Below, piece by piece: positions 1 through 9,241 of a stretch of DNA of 51,799 nt. Position 1 is the stretch's first letter; every line of letters starts with the position of its first letter. The DNA comes from an uncultured Pseudomonadota bacterium (lineage in GTDB: Bacteria; Pseudomonadota; Gammaproteobacteria; Steroidobacterales; Steroidobacteraceae). Position numbers and translations under genes: made by a program. The stretch spans positions 1 through 51,799 of the forward strand of contig CAIVRI010000085.1 in the NCBI GenBank assembly GCA_903908265.1. Direction: 5' to 3'. A model generated the notes under the pieces. It saw only the letters and a program-made list of their open reading frames with translations. It did no database searches and had not been told where the DNA came from.

Positions 1-1368
1 CAATGTTCTCAACAGGTTTGCGTAATCCTCATCGATACGTCGTTCTTCCACCCGTAGGTCACGAATCCGCCTGCACGCATGCAACACGGTCGTATGATCC
101 CGGCCCCCAAACGCATCGCCTATTTCCGGTAGCGAATGCGTGGTGAGTTCCTTCGCTAGCGCCATTGCAACCTGGCGTGGTCGCGCAACGGAGCGACTCC
201 GCCGCTTAGACAGCAATTCTGCAACACGCAGCTTGTAGTATTCCGCGACCGTTTTCTGGATGTTTTCAATCGTAACGAGCTTTTCCTGCAGAGCGATCAA
301 ATCTTTCAGCGCTTCTCGCGCAAATTCGATCGTGATGGGTCGCCCCGTAAATTGCGCGTTAGCGGCAACTCGGCGCAGGGCACCTTCCAACTCCCGCACG
401 TTCGACCGGATCCGTTTGGCTATAAAAAAAGCTACTTCGTCGGGTAGTGCCACGTGCGCCAACTCTGCCTTGCTCATCAGAATGGCAACGCAGGTTTCGA
501 GATCTGGTGGCTCAATCGCGATAGTGAGCCCCCAACCAAAGCGCGACTTCAGTCTCTCTTCGAGACCGTTGACCTCTTTCGGATAGCGGTCGCAAGTGAG
601 GATCACTTGTTGCTGTCCTTCGAGCAGGGCGTTGAAAGTATGAAAAAACTCTTCTTGCGAACGGTCTTTGCCGGCAAAGAACTGGATATCGTCGATTAAC
701 AGCGCATCCAGTGACCGATAAGCCACCTTGAAGTCCGCCATGGTGTTGTGTTGCAGCGCACGCACCATGTCGCCGACGAACCGCTCCGAGTGCACATAGG
801 CCACTTTCGCGTCGGGGCGCCGGGCCTTAATCTCATTCGCCACGGCCTGCATCAGATGGGTCTTGCCTAACCCCACACCGCCGTAAATAAATAGCGGGTT
901 ATAGGCAACACCGGGATTATCTGCCACTTGGCGCGCGGCGCCCTTGGCCATCTGGTTGCTCTTGCCTTCCACAAAATTATCGAAGGTGAACTCCGGATTA
1001 ATGCGCGCGCCGATCACTGTGGGGATCGCCCGAGTCGAATTCCGCGCGCCGAACGATGTTCCTGGTGGCCCGGTCGCACCCGGCGCCTCCTCGGGCGGGG
1101 CGCTCTTTGCGGGACGACTTCCGACTTCCAATGTGATCTGGGGCAACAACTCGTTCTCCGGCACTTGCGCGGAGACCAACTCGAGAATCCGTGGCAGAAC
1201 GTGCTGCCGAACCCAGTCCACCCCATATTTATTCGGCGCAAGCAGCCGCAATTCGCCCGCGCCGCCAGAGGCCTGTAAAGGCCGAATCCACGTATTAAAT
1301 TGCTGCTCAGCGACCTCGGCTTCGAGATGGCGCAGACACAAATTCCAGAGATCGTCTGCGGATGCCAT
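1..1368 (-). CDS. dnaA: Chromosomal replication initiator protein DnaA (3' end cut by window edge)
   Basis: AAA+ ATPase that binds DnaA boxes at oriC and opens the duplex. Read on the minus strand from an ATG at 1366-1368, the frame is open to the window edge (456 codons). It begins [16 protein letters not shown], the usual domain I start. The Walker A motif GGVGLGKTH lies near residues 160-168, and the domain IV DNA-binding signature [15 protein letters not shown] lies near the C-terminus. The last visible residues, [11 protein letters not shown], are the usual tail, so only a few codons are missing. It is divergent from rpmH, as in many Gammaproteobacteria. No consensus DnaA box (TTATCCACA) was seen in the 174 bp between the two genes, so oriC is probably not there. 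Confidence 0.97.
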   Translation of the reverse strand, partial: MASADDLWNLCLRHLEAEVAEQQFNTWIRPLQASGGAGELRLLAPNKYGVDWVRQHVLPRILELVSAQVPENELLPQITLEVGSRPAKSAPPEEAPGATGPPGTSFGARNSTRAIPTVIGARINPEFTFDNFVEGKSNQMAKGAARQVADNPGVAYNPLFIYGGVGLGKTHLMQAVANEIKARRPDAKVAYVHSERFVGDMVRALQHNTMADFKVAYRSLDALLIDDIQFFAGKDRSQEEFFHTFNALLEGQQQVILTCDRYPKEVNGLEERLKSRFGWGLTIAIEPPDLETCVAILMSKAELAHVALPDEVAFFIAKRIRSNVRELEGALRRVAANAQFTGRPITIEFAREALKDLIALQEKLVTIENIQKTVAEYYKLRVAELLSKRRSRSVARPRQVAMALAKELTTHSLPEIGDAFGGRDHTTVLHACRRIRDLRVEERRIDEDYANLLRTL

Positions 1369-1460
1369 GGACGGGTGTCGGGCTGACTTAATGAGGGAAC
1401 GGATCGGGAGTCTATAACGACCCTCGACCGACCCTCCAGTCTTTTGACCCGCATCGCCCG

Positions 1461-1489
1461 TTGACAACTCTCACGGCCCCCGTTAAATT
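1461..1489 (+). promoter_or_regulatory. Sigma-70 type promoter of rpmH-rnpA-yidD-yidC-mnmE
   Basis: A perfect -35 hexamer TTGACA (1461-1466) is followed after 17 bp by TAAATT (1484-1489; TTAAAT at 16 bp is the alternative). It lies about 55 bp upstream of the rpmH ATG, a normal distance. Function is inferred from sequence and position. Confidence 0.65.
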
Positions 1490-1542
1490 GCCCGGCTCTG
1501 GCCGTAAAGCGGCACTACTTTGTTTTTTCGGACGATTTCGCC

Positions 1543-1677
1543 ATGAAGCGCACATACCAGCCGAGCACCATCCACCGCAATCGTACGCACGGTTTCCGCG
1601 CGCGTATGGCGACGAAGAAGGGCCGGCAAGTCCTCGCGCGGCGTCGCGCGAAGGGCCGCAAGCGCCTGATCCCGTAA
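1543..1677 (+). CDS. rpmH: 50S ribosomal protein L34
   Basis: Forty-four residues beginning [18 protein letters not shown] and ending [12 protein letters not shown], the highly conserved L34 sequence; the length is typical (44-46). It is a small basic protein of the large ribosomal subunit. It heads the classic rpmH-rnpA-yidD-yidC-mnmE run. The ATG is the only start compatible with the conserved N-terminus. Confidence 0.98.
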   Translation: MKRTYQPSTIHRNRTHGFRARMATKKGRQVLARRRAKGRKRLIP

Positions 1678-1717
1678 TCGGGGCCCGCATCGCGCGGGCG
1701 GCCGGCAACTACTCGCC

Positions 1718-2092
1718 GTGACCGGTACCCACAGTTTTCGCCCCCATCACCGCCTGCACGCGGGCGCTGAGTTTGATCGCGTCTACCGCCAGGGTCGACG
1801 AACTGGCGACAATCTTTTTGCAATCAATGCGTTAGACAACGCCTACGGACACGCCCGGTTAGGCATGTCAGTCAGCTACCGCAGTGTGGGCAAAGCCGTC
1901 CGTCGCAATTATCTGCGCCGCCTGATCCGCGAAGTGTTCCGCCACGCACAACCGGCCTTGCCGGCTCTCGATTACGTCGTGACCAGCCGTCCCGGCGCCC
2001 GCGAGGCGTCCGAACCGGATATCGTACGTAGCCTTGAACGCCTAATTGCCGAGGCGACGCGCCGCTGCACTGCCGCGCGCCCGACCTCATGA
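1718..2092 (+). CDS. rnpA: Ribonuclease P protein component
   Basis: Protein subunit of RNase P, which with the catalytic RNA removes 5' leaders from pre-tRNAs. The 124 residues contain the RNR signature as [14 protein letters not shown] (near residues 62-75) preceded by the FxxVxxxGRR-like region ([10 protein letters not shown]). The start is GTG at 1718, 40 bp after the rpmH stop; the gap contains a short GC-rich inverted repeat. Its stop overlaps the yidD start (ATGA at 2089-2092), implying translational coupling. The rnpB RNA gene was not seen in this window. Confidence 0.96.
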   Translation: MTGTHSFRPHHRLHAGAEFDRVYRQGRRTGDNLFAINALDNAYGHARLGMSVSYRSVGKAVRRNYLRRLIREVFRHAQPALPALDYVVTSRPGAREASEPDIVRSLERLIAEATRRCTAARPTS

Positions 2093-2346
2093 GCCCCCTC
2101 GCGCACCTGGCCCACGGGCTGATCCGATTTTACCGGTACTGCATCAGTCCAATGCTCGGTGCCAACTGCCGCTACTATCCCTCGTGCTCTGCCTATGCCC
2201 TCGAGGCCCTCGAGGTGCATGGCGCGGCTCGGGGTAGCTACTTAGCTGCTCGACGCATCGCCCGCTGCCACCCGTGGCACGCGGGCGGTTACGATCCCGT
2301 CCCGGCCGACGCCCCCAAGGCGCAGCCCCCTGCTGATGGAACCTAA
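2089..2346 (+). CDS. yidD: Membrane protein insertion efficiency factor YidD
   Basis: Eighty-five residues with the diagnostic motif [20 protein letters not shown] followed by [13 protein letters not shown] and the [13 protein letters not shown] signature (Haemolysin/YidD family, DUF37). This small membrane-associated protein assists YidC-dependent insertion. The start ATG overlaps the rnpA stop and yidC starts 8 bp after its stop, the normal arrangement. Confidence 0.96.
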   Translation: MSPLAHLAHGLIRFYRYCISPMLGANCRYYPSCSAYALEALEVHGAARGSYLAARRIARCHPWHAGGYDPVPADAPKAQPPADGT

Positions 2347-2354
2347 GAGTCCCC

Positions 2355-4046
2355 ATGGATAACCAACGTCTTTTCGCTCTGGCCGGCTTAGGCCTTTTGC
2401 TGTTCGTGAACTACCAAACCTGGCAGCACGATTACGCACCACCGCCGGCCCCCACAGCGCAGCAAGCGCCTGCTGCGGCGACGGCACCCACCGCCTCCGC
2501 TTTCCAAGGAGCCGCGCCCGGGACGGGTGCACCGCCGAGCGGGTCAGCGCCCGCGGTTGCGCCAACGCCCGTGGCGACGTTACCTGCAGCGTATACCGCA
2601 GCGGCCGGTACCGATGTACATATTCATACCGATGTACTCGATCTCGTGGTGAACACCGCCGGCGTCGAAATCCGCGGCGCGACCCTCAACCACTACACGA
2701 TGTCGGTTGAACAGAGCGATGCCTTCGTGCAGTTGTTACGACCCACAGGTACCGATGGGATCGCTGTACTGCAGTGGGGTCTGGCGGGTGCCGGCGCCGT
2801 GTCCGCCCCCGACGCCATTTACTCGACTCCCGCCACCGACTACGCGCTGGGTGAAGGGAAAGAGACGTTAGACGTGCCCTTCAGTTGGACGGGCGACGAT
2901 GGCATTACCGTGACACGTTCGATCCACCTGACGCGTGGCAGTTACGCGATTGGGCTTGCGCAGACGGTTCGCAACGAAGGCACTACCCTCTGGCGTGCAC
3001 GTCCGTATGCACAGTTTGTGCATCACTGGACCAAAGTCGATCGCTCTATGTTTAATCCGGCCACCTACTCTTATCAGGGGCCAGCCGTCTACAACGGCAA
3101 GAAATATCAGAAACTCGCGGTTGAAAAGCCCGACGTTGATCAACTGCCGAAAGGCGCCATCACGGACGGTTGGATAGCGGGCCTGCAACATCACTTTGTC
3201 ACGGCGATTGTGCCGGATCCCAAGAGCCCGACGGAATACTCGATGACGGTAGCCAACGGTGACTATCGTCTGTCTACACTCGGCGCTTGGCAGGAAGTCG
3301 CTCCCGCTGCAACCGCTGCCTACACCACGCAAATCTATATCGGCCCCAAGCTGCAAGACCAACTCGACGCGGTGGCACCAAAGCTGGACCTTACCGTCGA
3401 CTATGGCACGTTAACCGTGATCGCCAAGCCGCTCTTCTGGTTGCTGTCGCAGGTCCACAAACTGGTCGGCAACTGGGGTCTGGCGATCATTCTGGTGACG
3501 CTGATCATCAAGGCGATTTTCTATCCGCTCGCCCAGACTAGTGGTCGCTCCATGGCACGCATGCGCAACATCGCACCGCGCGTCAAAGCACTGCAAGAGC
3601 GCTACAAGGACAATCGCGAAGATCTCGGCAAACAGATGATGGAGCTGTACAAGCGCGAGAAGGTTAATCCGCTCGGCGGATGCCTGCCGATGCTGGTGCA
3701 AATACCGGTCTTCATGGGCTTTTACTGGGTGCTGCTCGAGAGCGTCGAGATGCGCCAGGCGCCATTTTTTGGCTGGCTGCATGATCTGTCCGTAAAGGAT
3801 CCGTACTTTGTACTGCCCGCACTAATGTGTGCCGCGATGTTTGGGCAGTTCAAATTGAACCCCGCACCGCCGGATCCCATGCAAGCCAAAGTATTTGCGA
3901 TCATGCCGTTCTTCATGACCGCGATGATGATGTTCTTCCCTGCCGGCTTGGTGCTCTATTGGATTACTAATACCGGCTTGTCGATTGCTCAGCAGTGGCA
4001 CATCAACAAGGTCGTCTCGGAAGAAACCACGAAGGTTCGCAACTAA
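2355..4046 (+). CDS. yidC: Membrane protein insertase YidC (Oxa1 family)
   Basis: Inner-membrane insertase and chaperone for Sec-dependent and Sec-independent membrane proteins, including the ATP synthase c subunit encoded at the other end of this window. Length (563 aa) is typical of the Gram-negative form: an N-terminal anchor (residues about 6-22), an Ala/Pro-rich linker, a large periplasmic beta domain (about 75-350), then the conserved 60KD_IMP/Oxa1 core with five membrane segments. The core begins at NWGLAIILVTLIIKAIFYPL and carries the cytoplasmic hairpin segment LYKREKVNPLGGCLPMLVQI. Confidence 0.97.
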   Translation: MDNQRLFALAGLGLLLFVNYQTWQHDYAPPPAPTAQQAPAAATAPTASAFQGAAPGTGAPPSGSAPAVAPTPVATLPAAYTAAAGTDVHIHTDVLDLVVNTAGVEIRGATLNHYTMSVEQSDAFVQLLRPTGTDGIAVLQWGLAGAGAVSAPDAIYSTPATDYALGEGKETLDVPFSWTGDDGITVTRSIHLTRGSYAIGLAQTVRNEGTTLWRARPYAQFVHHWTKVDRSMFNPATYSYQGPAVYNGKKYQKLAVEKPDVDQLPKGAITDGWIAGLQHHFVTAIVPDPKSPTEYSMTVANGDYRLSTLGAWQEVAPAATAAYTTQIYIGPKLQDQLDAVAPKLDLTVDYGTLTVIAKPLFWLLSQVHKLVGNWGLAIILVTLIIKAIFYPLAQTSGRSMARMRNIAPRVKALQERYKDNREDLGKQMMELYKREKVNPLGGCLPMLVQIPVFMGFYWVLLESVEMRQAPFFGWLHDLSVKDPYFVLPALMCAAMFGQFKLNPAPPDPMQAKVFAIMPFFMTAMMMFFPAGLVLYWITNTGLSIAQQWHINKVVSEETTKVRN

Positions 4047-4058
4047 CGCAGCGCTGTT

Positions 4059-5393
4059 ATGTCCTCGGCACGTACCGACGACACGATCGTAGCGATCGCG
4101 ACGCCGCCCGGTCGGGGCGGCGTCGGTATGATCCGAATTTCCGGATCCTTGGCGTTCCCCATTGCGACCACGATTGCCGGCCCTTTGCCCTCCCCGCGCA
4201 CGGCCGCCCATCGTGCACTTCACGATGCCACAGGACCACTGGATAGTGGACTCGTGCTGTGCTTTGAAGCTCCGCGCTCCTACACCGGCGAAGATGTCGT
4301 CGAGTTGCAGTGTCACGGCAGTCCCGTGGTGCTCGATTTGCTGGTACAGCGCGCGTTAGAGCTGGGCGCTCAGCCTGCAGCACCGGGTGAATTTACGCAA
4401 CGCGCCTTTTTGAATAACCGACTCGATTTAGCTGAAGCCGAAGCAGTTGCTGATCTGATCGACGCCCGATCCGCCGCCGCCGCCCGCGCCGCGCAACGTT
4501 CCCTCTCAGGCGAATTTTCCCGCAGGGTCAGCAAACTTGCGCTCGCTCTCGAACAGTTACGCATAGAGGTAGAAGCCAGCATCGACTTTGTCGAGGAGGA
4601 TCTGCAATTACAGGAGGAGGCCGGTATCCGTCCGCGCCTTGAACACGTACGTACGGATATAGCCGAGTTAGTCGCCGCAGCTGGTCAAGGCCGTTTACTG
4701 GCAGAGGGTTGTAGCGTCGTGATCGCCGGCCGTCCTAATGCCGGCAAGTCGAGCCTCTTGAATGCGTTGAGTGGCACGGATGCGGCCATTGTGACCGACC
4801 AACCAGGCACGACACGGGATGTGCTACGCGAACAGATCCAAATCGATGGGCTGCCCGTGACGTTGCTCGATACGGCCGGTCTGCGGGATGCGACCGATTT
4901 AATTGAGGCCGAAGGCATTCGTCGGGCCAAGGCATCGATTGCCTCTGCCGATCACGTCCTCTATCTCGTCGACGCCAGTGATACGGAAGCGGTAGCCGCG
5001 TCTGCTGACGAGATGGCGGCTTTCGCGCGGGAGGCGACAACCACGGTGGTCTATACGAAGGTGGACTTGGTCTCCAGCACCCCAACGGGTGGCCTGTCCA
5101 TTTCTTTAAAAACCGGTGCCGGCCTTTCCGCACTGCGCGCGCAGCTCCTGCAACTACTGGGGTATACGGGTACCAACGAGAGTGTCTTGAGTGCGCGCCG
5201 CCGTCACCTTGATGCGCTCAATCAAACCCGTCTGTGTCTGGATACTGCGATTCGGCAGGCAGCGGTCGGTGCCACGGACCTGTTGGCCGAGGAGCTGAAG
5301 TTGGCCCATGCCGCCTTGGGCGCCATCACGGGCAGGCTGACGAGCGATGAATTGCTAGGGAAAATATTTGCCTCGTTTTGCATCGGGAAGTAA
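4059..5393 (+). CDS. mnmE: tRNA uridine-5-carboxymethylaminomethyl modification GTPase MnmE
   Basis: With MnmG it forms cmnm5U at the wobble uridine of several tRNAs. The 444 residues show the N-terminal formyl-THF-binding domain (DDTIVAIATPPGRGGVGMIR), the helical domain and an embedded G domain: P-loop GRPNAGKSS at residues 224-232, DTAG switch (LLDTAGLRDA) and TKVD. The C-terminus ends in the conserved CIGK, whose Cys is needed for activity. In this genome mnmG lies 33 kb downstream rather than adjacent. Confidence 0.97.
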   Translation: MSSARTDDTIVAIATPPGRGGVGMIRISGSLAFPIATTIAGPLPSPRTAAHRALHDATGPLDSGLVLCFEAPRSYTGEDVVELQCHGSPVVLDLLVQRALELGAQPAAPGEFTQRAFLNNRLDLAEAEAVADLIDARSAAAARAAQRSLSGEFSRRVSKLALALEQLRIEVEASIDFVEEDLQLQEEAGIRPRLEHVRTDIAELVAAAGQGRLLAEGCSVVIAGRPNAGKSSLLNALSGTDAAIVTDQPGTTRDVLREQIQIDGLPVTLLDTAGLRDATDLIEAEGIRRAKASIASADHVLYLVDASDTEAVAASADEMAAFAREATTTVVYTKVDLVSSTPTGGLSISLKTGAGLSALRAQLLQLLGYTGTNESVLSARRRHLDALNQTRLCLDTAIRQAAVGATDLLAEELKLAHAALGAITGRLTSDELLGKIFASFCIGK

Positions 5394-5714
5394 CGTTCGC
5401 AAAATCTAGGGAATGCGAAAGTAAGCCATGGACGGCAGTCGCCTCACGCAGAGTGATCGGGTCGGCTACCGCCCAGGGTTGCGACAGGCCCCTGCTCCGA
5501 CGCTCTCTAAATCGCGACTGCATTTGCCGATTTAACTTAATTTCGTGAATTTTTTGTGACGGTCATCAAATCGCAGTGACCGGCAGATTATCTTTCCCCC
5601 GCTCACTAACAGCCATCCGAAAAGGTAGGCGTTGGTAAGCACGTGCCCCGCGGCCATCGAAGCAGCACTCGAACCCGGATCACAAATTTTTCATCCTTAA
5701 CAGGGGATCTGTAC
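5394..5714. other. Intergenic region after mnmE, upstream of the fasciclin-domain gene
   Basis: No gene is supported here. It contains an inverted repeat CGGTCA / TGACCG (5560-5565 and 5577-5582) embedded in two GTGAC direct repeats 20 bp apart (5556 and 5576), next to an AT-rich stretch. This could be an operator of the downstream gene. A clear -35/-10 pair was not found. A ribosome-binding site AGGGGAT at 5702-5708 serves the ATG at 5715. Confidence 0.4.
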
Positions 5715-6335
5715 ATGAAACTTGTTTCTCGTCTTGTCGTTGCCGCCGTAATGGCAGCTGTAAGCGGTGCCTCGCTCGCTTGCACCACCCCATTCAAAAT
5801 GGTCACTATGCCGAAGGGCACGACCATCAATACCATTCTGAATGGCGCTAACACCGCGACGAATCCTTACGCTGGGTTTTTCTACGGTTACCAGAACGAG
5901 CTCTACACCGGCATGGCCACTGGCGTCGCTGCTATCGATCCGGTCACCTCCGTTCCACTCATGACAGAGTTGGGTCTGGATGGCTCAGCGACCGCTGCTA
6001 AGTGGACTGTCATCGTTGCCCCGGATGCCTACATGCCGGCGTTTGGTGGCAGCTATGCGCTGTACACCACCGTGATCAACCAAACCACCGTGCAGCAGAT
6101 CGTTGCCGGCTACTCGGTTATCCCGGGTGCGAAGGATTTCCGCGTGGACGATGGTCTGATCAAGGCCTACTCGACGCTTGGTGGCTACAACATCTTCGGT
6201 CTGCATGCTTGCGTGGGCCCGAAGGGCGCGACGACCGGTACACTCACCATCAACAACGCACACGTGTTGACGGCCTATAAGGTCGACAATGGCATCGTGT
6301 ATGTGGTCGACGGTGTTTCTATCCCGTTGATCTGA
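5715..6335 (+). CDS. Secreted fasciclin (FAS1) domain protein
   Basis: A 206-residue exported protein. Residues 1-22 form a signal peptide (MKLVSRLVV... GASLA, cleavage predicted before CT). The rest resembles a single FAS1 domain: the KWTVIVAPDAYMPAF segment matches the family's first conserved box (FTVFAPT-like), and the C-terminus NNAHVLTAYKVDNGIVYVVD-GVSIP matches the terminal strand typical of FAS1 (NG-V-VVDGVLLP). FAS1 domains usually mediate adhesion at cell or matrix surfaces. The start at 5715 is chosen for its RBS and signal peptide; a longer in-frame start at 5643 lacks both. The gene is followed by a strong terminator and faces a convergent glycosyltransferase gene. The ligand is unknown. 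Confidence 0.72.
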   Translation: MKLVSRLVVAAVMAAVSGASLACTTPFKMVTMPKGTTINTILNGANTATNPYAGFFYGYQNELYTGMATGVAAIDPVTSVPLMTELGLDGSATAAKWTVIVAPDAYMPAFGGSYALYTTVINQTTVQQIVAGYSVIPGAKDFRVDDGLIKAYSTLGGYNIFGLHACVGPKGATTGTLTINNAHVLTAYKVDNGIVYVVDGVSIPLI

Positions 6336-6385
6336 TTCGGTAGATGTGCATACGGTCTGGGGATCGATCCCTGGGCTGGTGCTGA

Positions 6386-6415
6386 CGGGCGGCGCTTGCG
6401 TCGCCCGTTTTTTTT
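6386..6415 (+). terminator. Rho-independent terminator of the fasciclin gene
   Basis: A near-perfect hairpin CGGGCGGCGC-TT-GCGTCGCCCG (6386-6407; one G-T pair) followed by eight T residues (6408-6415), starting 51 bp after the stop codon. It lies just before the 3' end of the convergent gene. Confidence 0.85.
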
Positions 6416-6426
6416 GGGGCTACCGA

Positions 6427-8154
6427 TCAACGAGGCGTTAGTTCGCCGAGCAGCGCGACAAATGCCTCTGCGTAACCTCTCTGATCACACAGGGCGCTTT
6501 CTAGCACCCGTGTCCGGAGTGCCGCGCGCGTGGTGCGCAATGCGGCGACCTCCGCAGCCAGTCCCTGGGCTACCTGCACAAAGGCGGCGCTATCCTCCAC
6601 ACACCATCCACTAAGCCCGGCTGCGCTAAGGATCGACCGCCCCATCCGGGAGGCCGGTGTGCGACCGTATAGGCTAACGACCGGGACGCCCATCCAAAGG
6701 GACTCGCACGTTGTCGTGGCCCCGTTATAAGGGAACGTGTCGAGGCTGATATCGACCTCTGCATAGCGCGCTAGATGCGCCTCCCGGGAGACACTCCAAT
6801 CGGCCATAAGGATGCGTTCCGCACCAATCCCCTGTGCCGCAAACTCGCGCGCTAAGCGTGCCGCCGCAGGCCCCTGTACCGCATCACTTTTAAGCAAGAG
6901 AGTGGCATCGGGGATGGCCTTGAGCACATCCGACCACAGCCGAACTGTCACGGCGCTGATCTTGGCGAGTACGTTAAAGGACCCAAAGACCACCGGATCA
7001 CCTGGTCGTCGTACAGAGAGGGGTACCGGCGCATCCCCCGGGCTGAAGCAAAAATAGCTGTGCGGCAGTCTTGCCAACCGGCTCACCCATGGCAGTGGTG
7101 TTTCCGCAGGTGGCGCGACCACGCTGTCGGTGATCCAGTAGTCGACGTTCGGTGAGCCAATCGGCCCGGGATAACCGAGGAACGATGCCTGCACCGGCGC
7201 GATACGCCGAAGAAACAGCGTGGGCCGCGCCGCCGTTGTATGCCCGCCCAGGCTAATCAGCACGTCCAGGTTGGAGTCACGGATCACGGTTTCCAGTGCA
7301 TCGTCTTGCAGTTCGGCGGCTGCGATAAAACGGTGGGCGTTTTGGCGCCACCGTGCGGTGATGTCGTCTTGCGCCGGATCCGTATGAAAGCAATGTAGTT
7401 CGATCGTCGAGGTAGGTAGCTGCTCCAGCAGTCCTGCAAGAAAATACCAAACCGAATGGCGGCGGAAGTCGCCGGACACCAAACCCACCCGCAACGGTAC
7501 CGATGGGTCCCGCGCCACCGTGAGCGGTGTAGGCGCTAATACACCATGACTGGTGGCGAACTGGGCATGGGCGTGCGCGAGTCCCTGCGCGTCATTCGTT
7601 GCATGATGCAAGACCAAGAGTAATAAGCTGCGAGAGCGAGCGTGCGACGGATCCCGTGCGAGGGAGGATTGCAGACGACGCGCGGCGGCGCCCACTTCCC
7701 CGCCAGCGAACTCCGCCGACGCCAAATCACAAATGAGTTCCGCGTCAGACGGCTCGAGACTAACGGCTGCCGAAAAGGCCTCGATTGCGCCGGTGTAGTC
7801 CTGTAGTGCCGCCAGGGCGCTACCGAGGTTGATCCAGGCCGCAATCAAACGCGGCGCCAATTGGGTGGCTACACGCGCGGCCTCGGCGGCCCCGCGCGCG
7901 TCCTGCGTCTCCGCACGAATAGCCGCCAGATTGACCCAAGCCGTGGTTCGAGTAGGCGCGATCGTCGTTGCGCTCTCCAGCAGCCGGATGGCCTCGTCTT
8001 GGTGGCCCAACAACTCGGCGACCCGCGCTGCCTCCTCGGTGGCCGCGGCGTCGCCGGCCGAAACCCAAGGAGCCAGTGCCTGCCAAGCGTCAAGCAGTCG
8101 CCCTGCCTGCCGTAATCGCACGGCATCCGAGATGCTGATCGGCTTTTCACTCAT
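6427..8154 (-). CDS. TPR-containing GT41 (OGT/SPINDLY-like) glycosyltransferase
   Basis: A 575-residue cytoplasmic protein without a signal peptide. Residues about 5-200 are tetratricopeptide repeats (for example AWINLGSALAALQDYTGAIE). The C-terminal part has the GT41 catalytic signatures: RVGLVSGDFRRHSVWYFL, DVLISLGGHTTAARP, VQASFLGYPGPIGSPNVDYW, FGSFNVLAKIS with the nucleotide-site Lys, and SLDTFPYNGATTTCESLWMG. The family transfers GlcNAc, glucose or fucose to protein Ser/Thr/Asn; donor and target here are unknown. Its ATG overlaps the stop of the upstream GspC-like gene (ATGA), so the two are translationally coupled. That suggests modification of an exported substrate, perhaps one of the flanking secreted proteins (inference). 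Confidence 0.88.
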   Translation of the reverse strand: MSEKPISISDAVRLRQAGRLLDAWQALAPWVSAGDAAATEEAARVAELLGHQDEAIRLLESATTIAPTRTTAWVNLAAIRAETQDARGAAEAARVATQLAPRLIAAWINLGSALAALQDYTGAIEAFSAAVSLEPSDAELICDLASAEFAGGEVGAAARRLQSSLARDPSHARSRSLLLLVLHHATNDAQGLAHAHAQFATSHGVLAPTPLTVARDPSVPLRVGLVSGDFRRHSVWYFLAGLLEQLPTSTIELHCFHTDPAQDDITARWRQNAHRFIAAAELQDDALETVIRDSNLDVLISLGGHTTAARPTLFLRRIAPVQASFLGYPGPIGSPNVDYWITDSVVAPPAETPLPWVSRLARLPHSYFCFSPGDAPVPLSVRRPGDPVVFGSFNVLAKISAVTVRLWSDVLKAIPDATLLLKSDAVQGPAAARLAREFAAQGIGAERILMADWSVSREAHLARYAEVDISLDTFPYNGATTTCESLWMGVPVVSLYGRTPASRMGRSILSAAGLSGWCVEDSAAFVQVAQGLAAEVAALRTTRAALRTRVLESALCDQRGYAEAFVALLGELTPR

Positions 8155-9023
8155 CGGGCCGCACCTTTGGGGCCGACGTAAATCCCTGTGGTGTTGAGCG
8201 TGACTTCCACCATGCCAACACCCGGGCGCAGCAGCGAAATCTTGACCGGGCGCCCAGAGCGAATTTCATCAGGAAATAACTCCAGGTTATCCTGCGTCAA
8301 CGCAAAACCGTTGACCCCCATGATCGAGTCGCCCGCCTTGAGGCCCATGTGTTCGAATGCATAGGCGTTGCCGTTCGGATTGACGACCAGTCCGCGATAG
8401 GCCTCATCACTGAGTAGGGGTTCGGCCCGAAAAACGCTCGCCAATGGCGCCAACGCGGAGGTGACACGGGCCTTGAGTTCCTCGCCTGAGGGCTCGTTTG
8501 GGGACGCGATCGCATTGGCAGAGGACAGTGACTCGTCGCCACCACCTAACGCACCGTAGCCGCCGGCCGTTCGAGGTAGGGGCAAAGACAATAACCGCCC
8601 GTCCTGTTCAACCACGATGTGATCTACAAAGACCGCAGACAGCCGGCCTGCGCCTACCGCGCCCCCTACGGCGACCAACCGGGCCTGACCGCTTACCGAC
8701 ACGATAGCGAAACCCAGATGCTCTGCGCCTAAGAAAGCCAGAGTGCCCGTTAAGGTGAGGGGGCTCGACGTTGCGGCGCCAACGATCTCTGTCCCGCCGG
8801 GAGCAGCAGCAGGGGCTCCAAACAGCGCCGTTAAATTCCTCGAAACTGCCTGTGGGGAGCTAAAAGACGTGACGGTGCCCCTCGCGGGCGGGGCCATAAA
8901 ACGGTCGCTCCACCAATAGGCGTCGACCCCTAGCCCAACCACCACCACGAAGGCGCAAACCCACCGGGGACCCGGCATCGCAGCGAGTCGGTTGCGAAGG
9001 GTAGCGGAGGGATGAAAGCGCAT
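8151..9023 (-). CDS. GspC-like type II secretion system protein, isolated from any gsp cluster
   Basis: A 290-residue bitopic inner-membrane protein: short cytoplasmic N-terminus, one membrane segment (residues about 20-38), a periplasmic region with an HR-domain-like segment (about 75-160, LTLTGTLAFLGAEHLGFAIV), an Ala/Ser linker and a C-terminal PDZ-like domain (about 205-285, with FEHMGLKAGDSIMGVNG). This is the domain order of GspC, which links the secretin GspD to the inner-membrane platform and takes part in substrate recognition. No other gsp gene is in the window. It is first in a two-gene operon with the GT41 gene. A GspC-like PDZ protein outside type II secretion is the alternative. 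Confidence 0.75.
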   Translation of the reverse strand: MRFHPSATLRNRLAAMPGPRWVCAFVVVVGLGVDAYWWSDRFMAPPARGTVTSFSSPQAVSRNLTALFGAPAAAPGGTEIVGAATSSPLTLTGTLAFLGAEHLGFAIVSVSGQARLVAVGGAVGAGRLSAVFVDHIVVEQDGRLLSLPLPRTAGGYGALGGGDESLSSANAIASPNEPSGEELKARVTSALAPLASVFRAEPLLSDEAYRGLVVNPNGNAYAFEHMGLKAGDSIMGVNGFALTQDNLELFPDEIRSGRPVKISLLRPGVGMVEVTLNTTGIYVGPKGAAR

Positions 9024-9241
9024 GTTGGGTCCCGAGTAAGCGACCCATGGTGCCCGGCGCAGGTGACGGGATCATTGCGGTCCCCATTTGTCATAACGGC
9101 CACGACTTCAGAAAACTTCATCTAGCGGTCGCAGGACTGTCACTTAACGCCGATACCTTGGCGGGGCTGCTTCACAGGCCCGGATGCGCGATGCCTTGTA
9201 CGTCGTGTTCCAGAATCCTTCCATACTTCACAGGGGAAATC
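9024..9241. other. Divergent intergenic region between gspC-like and PstS-like genes
   Basis: This must hold promoters for both divergent units, but no convincing -35/-10 pair was found. A GTGACGG motif at 9063-9069 followed by ATCAT recalls the GTGACGG-TCAT arrangement upstream of the fasciclin gene (5556). A shared operator is possible but weak. The RBS CAGGGGAA precedes the ATG at 9242. Confidence 0.3.

Noticed and set aside
9090-9160. Possible PhoB box (TGTCAT / CTGTCA-like words) upstream of the PstS-like gene
   Set aside because: The words are not arranged as two 7-bp repeats with 11-bp periodicity, so the match is no better than chance.
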